The notes under the pieces are model-generated. The model saw only the letters and a list, made by a program, of their open reading frames with translations. It had not been told where the DNA came from and did no database searches. Of a stretch of 9,827 nt of DNA, positions 7,107-9,827 are shown in pieces (the first letter of the stretch is position 1; the number at the start of each line of letters is the position of its first letter). Source of the stretch: Candidatus Puniceispirillum sp. (GTDB lineage Bacteria > Pseudomonadota > Alphaproteobacteria > Puniceispirillales > Puniceispirillaceae); the NCBI GenBank assembly GCA_016778825.1, contig JADHOU010000039.1:1-9827 (forward strand). The letters run 5' to 3'. The position numbers and the translations under genes are program-made.

Positions 7107-7118
7107 GAAAATATTTTC
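7107..7118. promoter_or_regulatory. Central palindrome in the divergent comD/aldehyde dehydrogenase region
   Basis: GAAAATATTTTC is a perfect 12-base palindrome close to the midpoint of the spacer separating the divergent decarboxylase and dehydrogenase genes. One regulator bound here could control both directions. AT-rich palindromes of this length are not rare, so this is a candidate only. No regulator gene lies in the window, and no convincing -35/-10 pair was found in either direction. Confidence 0.3.
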
Positions 7119-7184
7119 GACTAAGCATTTTGATCAGCATTGGCAGCGGCGTTTTTTGCTGGCACTGTTGTGGTTGCTGGCCGT

Positions 7185-7223
7185 TTGGCCGTTGGGAAAT
7201 GATTTGAAATAACCGAAGGCCAA
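7185..7223 (+). promoter_or_regulatory. Leader hairpin before the aldehyde dehydrogenase gene
   Basis: TTGGCC (7185-7190) pairs with GGCCAA (7218-7223). Inside, after one mismatch, TTGG (7192-7195) pairs with CCGA (7213-7216) with a single wobble, leaving a 17-base loop. GCCCTTTTT follows (7224-7232), giving an attenuator-like outline, although the T-run starts four bases after the stem. CCTT at 7226-7229 could also pair with AAGG of the ribosome site (7235-7238). This is a possible translational or transcriptional control leader, unproven. Confidence 0.35.
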
Positions 7224-7234
7224 GCCCTTTTTGC

Positions 7235-7240
7235 AAGGAG
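7235..7240 (+). promoter_or_regulatory. Ribosome binding site of the aldehyde dehydrogenase gene
   Basis: AAGGAG is followed after seven bases by GTG (7248) and after ten by ATG (7251). Both are in the dehydrogenase frame, so the protein is 492 or 491 residues. An out-of-frame ATG at 7244 lies between them and could compete weakly for initiation. Confidence 0.7.
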
Positions 7241-7247
7241 ATTATGC

Positions 7248-8726
7248 GTGATGAAGATCTATCAACATTATATAAATGGGGCGTTGTGTGATCCGGCTTC
7301 GGGCGAATGGTTTGATAGTGAAAATCCCTATACGGGTGAAGTATGGTCCAAAATAGCCCGTGGAAATGCCGAAGATGTGGATCGGGCAGTGACAGCGGCA
7401 AAAGCCGCCTTTGATGGTGAATGGGGCGCAACCGGCCCGACCGCTCGTGGCAAGCTGATGGTCAAGCTGGCCGAAATTATTGAGCGCGAGGCAGTACGGC
7501 TTGGCGAGATCGAAGTTCGTGATAATGGCAAGCTGATTGCCGAAATGGGCGCGCAAACCAAATATCTGGCTGAATGGTATCGCTATTTTGGCGGGCTTGC
7601 CGACAAGATTGAAGGCGCGGTCATCCCCTCTGACAAGCCGGGGATTTTCAATTTTACCCGTTATGAGCCGCTTGGCGTTATTGGCATGATTACGGCGTGG
7701 AATTCACCTTTGTTGTTGCTGGCATGGAAATTGGCACCGGCTTTGGCTGCGGGAAATGCCGCTGTGGTAAAGCCATCTGAATATACTTCAGCATCAACAT
7801 TGGAATTTATGGCACTTATCGAGGAAGCGGGCTTTCCTGCGGGTGTGGTGAATGCAATTACAGGTTTTGGTATGGAGGTTGGCGCGCCTTTGGTCGATCA
7901 CCCCCATGTTGATAAGATTGCCTTCACCGGCTCGGATGTGTCGGGGCAGAAAATCTATGAGGCAGCGGCCAAGAAAATCATGCCGGTCACGCTGGAACTT
8001 GGCGGAAAATCGCCCAATATTGTTTTTGAAGATGCCGATTTTGAAGCCGCCGTCATGGGCGCGATATCAGGAATTTTTGCAGCAACAGGACAAACCTGCA
8101 TCGCCGGATCACGGCTTCTTGTGCAGCGTTCGATCCATGATAAATTTGTAAAACGGCTTGTCGAGGTTGCTGGCGCGGCGAAAATTGGTGATCCAATGTC
8201 GACTGAAACGCATGTGGGGCCGGTCACAACAATGCCGCAATATGAAAAAATCATGGATTATATCAATATTGCAAAATCTGAGGGGGCTGTTTGTGTTCTT
8301 GGCGGCGATGCTTATCGCGGTGCGGGGGCAAAAGGCAAACAATTTGTCCAGCCAACCATCTTTACCGGCGTTCATAACCAAATGCGCATCGCCCAAGAAG
8401 AGGTGTTTGGGCCGGTTCTGTCAGTGATCCCGTTTGATACTGAAGATGAGGCAATTGCCATTGGCAATGACATTGTTTACGGGCTGGCTGCTGGGGTCTG
8501 GACAAGTGATATCGGCCGTGCTTTACGCATGTCGGAAAAACTTAAGGCGGGAACGGTCTGGGTGAATACCTATCGTGCGGTTAGCTTTACCTCACCATTT
8601 GGTGGCTATAAGCGGAGCGGTGAAGGCCGTGAAAGTGGCAAGGAATCGATCAAGGAATTTTTGCAGGTTAAATCGGTCTGGATTGCCCAGCAAACCACAG
8701 CCGCAAACCCCTTTATTATGCGCTGA
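7248..8726 (+). CDS. NAD(P)-dependent aldehyde dehydrogenase
   Basis: This is a full-length (492-residue) member of the aldehyde dehydrogenase superfamily, which oxidises an aldehyde to the acid through a cysteine thiohemiacetal. The key residues are present: oxyanion Asn152 (TAWNSPL), cofactor Lys175 (VVKPSE), the FTGSD turn of the Rossmann fold (226-230), general base Glu250 (LELGGKSPN), nucleophile Cys284 (ATGQTCIAG), and Glu385 in EEVFGP (384-389). GTG at 7248 or ATG at 7251 may be the start. It is divergent from the ComDE-like decarboxylase. This suggests it acts on the resulting aldehyde, for example sulfoacetaldehyde, as the SafD-type dehydrogenases do, or phosphonoacetaldehyde. Sequence alone cannot choose among these or ordinary aliphatic and aromatic aldehydes. 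A convergent methyltransferase gene follows after 58 bp, with no clear terminator in the gap. Confidence 0.93.
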   Translation: MMKIYQHYINGALCDPASGEWFDSENPYTGEVWSKIARGNAEDVDRAVTAAKAAFDGEWGATGPTARGKLMVKLAEIIEREAVRLGEIEVRDNGKLIAEMGAQTKYLAEWYRYFGGLADKIEGAVIPSDKPGIFNFTRYEPLGVIGMITAWNSPLLLLAWKLAPALAAGNAAVVKPSEYTSASTLEFMALIEEAGFPAGVVNAITGFGMEVGAPLVDHPHVDKIAFTGSDVSGQKIYEAAAKKIMPVTLELGGKSPNIVFEDADFEAAVMGAISGIFAATGQTCIAGSRLLVQRSIHDKFVKRLVEVAGAAKIGDPMSTETHVGPVTTMPQYEKIMDYINIAKSEGAVCVLGGDAYRGAGAKGKQFVQPTIFTGVHNQMRIAQEEVFGPVLSVIPFDTEDEAIAIGNDIVYGLAAGVWTSDIGRALRMSEKLKAGTVWVNTYRAVSFTSPFGGYKRSGEGRESGKESIKEFLQVKSVWIAQQTTAANPFIMR

Positions 8727-8784
8727 TAATTATCAACGCTAATCCTACGCTGTCTTAACGGTTGCTTGCCTAACAGTGGTTGGT

Positions 8785-9336
8785 CTAAAGGTTTTTGTCT
8801 TGGCGTTTTGCTGCTAGCCGCTGGATGATGGCGGGTTCTGGCTGGTCAATTCTGCCGTGAAAATAATTAAGAATAGTGAAGTCGTCAGGCAGTCGTGCGG
8901 CCAGCTCGCCGTCCTGTAAAAGAAAGTCAGGATTGCTTGGGCGGCCAAAGGCTTCATTGCCGGTGGCAAAAGTTTCATAGGCAAGATAGCCGCCCTGCCG
9001 CACAAGCCGGAATAAATCATCAAGCCTTGGCCGGTAAAGGTAATTGGCGACAATCACAATATCGAACCCATCATCAGCAAAGCCCCAGATATTCGTACCT
9101 TCCAGATCAAATTGGCAGATTTCAATCTGTGGACATCTGGCCTTTAAAGCCGCCAATGCAGCATGATCGCGGTCAATTGCCAGGAATGAGAACCGGCCGG
9201 GAAAAGCATGATCCAGCGCGCAGCAATGCCGCCCGCCGCCCGCCGCAAAATCAAGAATTCTGGCACCTTCGGGCCAGTTTTGCGCCTGCTGCATTATCCA
9301 ATCAGATGGTGGCGATAGGTAGGGCGGGTTGGTCAT
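8785..9336 (-). CDS. Class I SAM-dependent methyltransferase, small
   Basis: This is a Rossmann-fold methyltransferase of about 183-185 residues. Motif I is RILDFAAGGGRHC (28-40 from the ATG at 9342), the acidic end of strand 2 is FLAIDRD (53-59), and motif IV lies around DGFDIVIVANYLYR (91-104). These are followed by RLVRQGGYLAYETF, as in the TehB/methyltransferase-25 group. The substrate is not evident. There are two candidate starts: the ATG at 9342 and the ATG at 9336, the latter overlapping the upstream stop codon as ATGA. Neither has a good ribosome site, so translation is probably coupled to the preceding hydrolase gene, and I prefer 9336. The ALDH gene converges on its 3' end. Confidence 0.8.
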   Translation of the reverse strand: MTNPPYLSPPSDWIMQQAQNWPEGARILDFAAGGGRHCCALDHAFPGRFSFLAIDRDHAALAALKARCPQIEICQFDLEGTNIWGFADDGFDIVIVANYLYRPRLDDLFRLVRQGGYLAYETFATGNEAFGRPSNPDFLLQDGELAARLPDDFTILNYFHGRIDQPEPAIIQRLAAKRQDKNL

Positions 9337-9827
9337 TCGCATAATGGGTCTGTTTTGGTGAAAAAACGGGTAAGGGCTTCCAAGGTTTGATCGGGCGCTT
9401 CTTCAGCCAGAAAATGTCCGCCATGGATCGCCTGACCCTCAACATGGCTGGCATAGTTTTGCCATTCACCAATCACATCATAATGTTTGCCAACAAAACC
9501 GATATCGCCCCATAGCGCCAAAACTGGCATCGCCAGTTTTTTGTCCCTATCGGCAGCGTCATGGTCTAGATCAATGCTGGCTGCAGCACGATAATCCTCA
9601 CAACTGGCGTGAATGGTGGCAGGATTTGAAAAACAGCGCAAATATTCGGCAAAGGCCTGATCGGTAATGGCGCCTTTGGTGCGACCCCAATGGCCAGTTT
9701 TATGATGCAGAAAAAATTCTGGATCATGGCCAATCAATGTTTCGGGAAAGGGTGTTGGCTGAATTAAAAAGAACCAATGGTAATAGGCGGTGGCAAACGC
9801 CTTGTCGGTTGTGCCATACATCGCCTC
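9333..9827 (-). CDS. Haloacetate dehalogenase-like alpha/beta hydrolase, C-terminal part
   Basis: This is the C-terminal part of an alpha/beta-hydrolase; the frame runs off the right edge (codons for Glu-Ala precede the first Met), so about 164 residues are visible. The sequence strongly recalls fluoroacetate/haloacetate dehalogenases. It has AYYHWFFLIQP, where the His-Trp pair corresponds to the halide-stabilising pair of the Rhodopseudomonas enzyme; CEDYRAAASIDLDHD, with the likely third halide ligand Tyr; PVLALWGD; and GGHFLAEEAPDQT, with the catalytic histidine. The nucleophile aspartate lies outside the window. Such enzymes displace halide from a short haloacid by an Asp-ester mechanism; related members are epoxide hydrolases. 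The stop overlaps the methyltransferase start, so the two form one transcription unit. Residue equivalences are from memory of the family and need alignment. Confidence 0.75.
   Translation of the reverse strand, partial: EAMYGTTDKAFATAYYHWFFLIQPTPFPETLIGHDPEFFLHHKTGHWGRTKGAITDQAFAEYLRCFSNPATIHASCEDYRAAASIDLDHDAADRDKKLAMPVLALWGDIGFVGKHYDVIGEWQNYASHVEGQAIHGGHFLAEEAPDQTLEALTRFFTKTDPLCE

Noticed and set aside
7054..7431. Minus-strand open frame over the divergent spacer and the dehydrogenase start
   Set aside because: It overlaps the strongly supported aldehyde dehydrogenase antisense and has no motif or ribosome site, so it is unlikely to be a hidden regulator.
1..9827. CRISPR arrays, tRNA or rRNA genes, insertion sequences, phage or defence genes
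   Set aside because: No spaced repeats, cloverleaf-like sequences, transposase or integrase motifs or known defence domains were seen on either strand.

Overview
This window looks like chromosomal DNA of a free-living, probably marine, alphaproteobacterium of intermediate GC content. This is an inference from protein style and base composition. The alphaproteobacterial-type RsmJ, split ComDE-like decarboxylase and haloacetate-dehalogenase-like hydrolase would fit a SAR116/Rhodobacterales-like lineage, but no marker gene proves it. There are no rRNA or tRNA genes, insertion sequences, CRISPR arrays or phage genes that I can see.

Layout. Positions 1-363 hold no convincing gene, only a perfect operator-like palindrome and a weak coding-like frame. 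Next come two minus-strand genes in probable operon order: an aldo/keto reductase (1634-2620) and an EntS-like MFS exporter (364-1575). A 328-bp divergent region (2621-2948) has a long inverted repeat and a possible broken small ORF. It leads into plus-strand rsmJ (2949-3605, 16S rRNA methyltransferase) and a Nudix hydrolase (3775-4215) with its own recognisable promoter. Converging on the Nudix gene, and overlapping it by 44 bp, is a PiT-family phosphate permease (4172-5673, minus) split by a one-base frameshift near 4803-4815.

Upstream of the permease on the same strand is a translationally coupled pair, the PYR-domain and PP-domain subunits of a ThDP-dependent 2-oxoacid decarboxylase of the sulfopyruvate/phosphonopyruvate type (6435-6956 and 5845-6432). 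It is divergent from an NAD(P)-type aldehyde dehydrogenase (7248-8726). The right end is a minus-strand, stop-start-coupled pair: the C-terminal part of a fluoroacetate/haloacetate dehalogenase-like alpha/beta hydrolase, cut by the window edge, and a small class I SAM methyltransferase.

How they may work together. The best functional unit is the decarboxylase pair plus the divergent dehydrogenase: a 2-oxoacid would be decarboxylated to an aldehyde, which the dehydrogenase would oxidise to an acid. Sulfopyruvate to sulfoacetaldehyde to sulfoacetate, or the phosphono equivalent, is a testable hypothesis. The remaining genes are ordinary housekeeping or accessory metabolism. I do not see a clearly novel system. 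The most useful leads are the permease frameshift, the substrate of the decarboxylase/dehydrogenase module, and the leader structures around 7107-7240.
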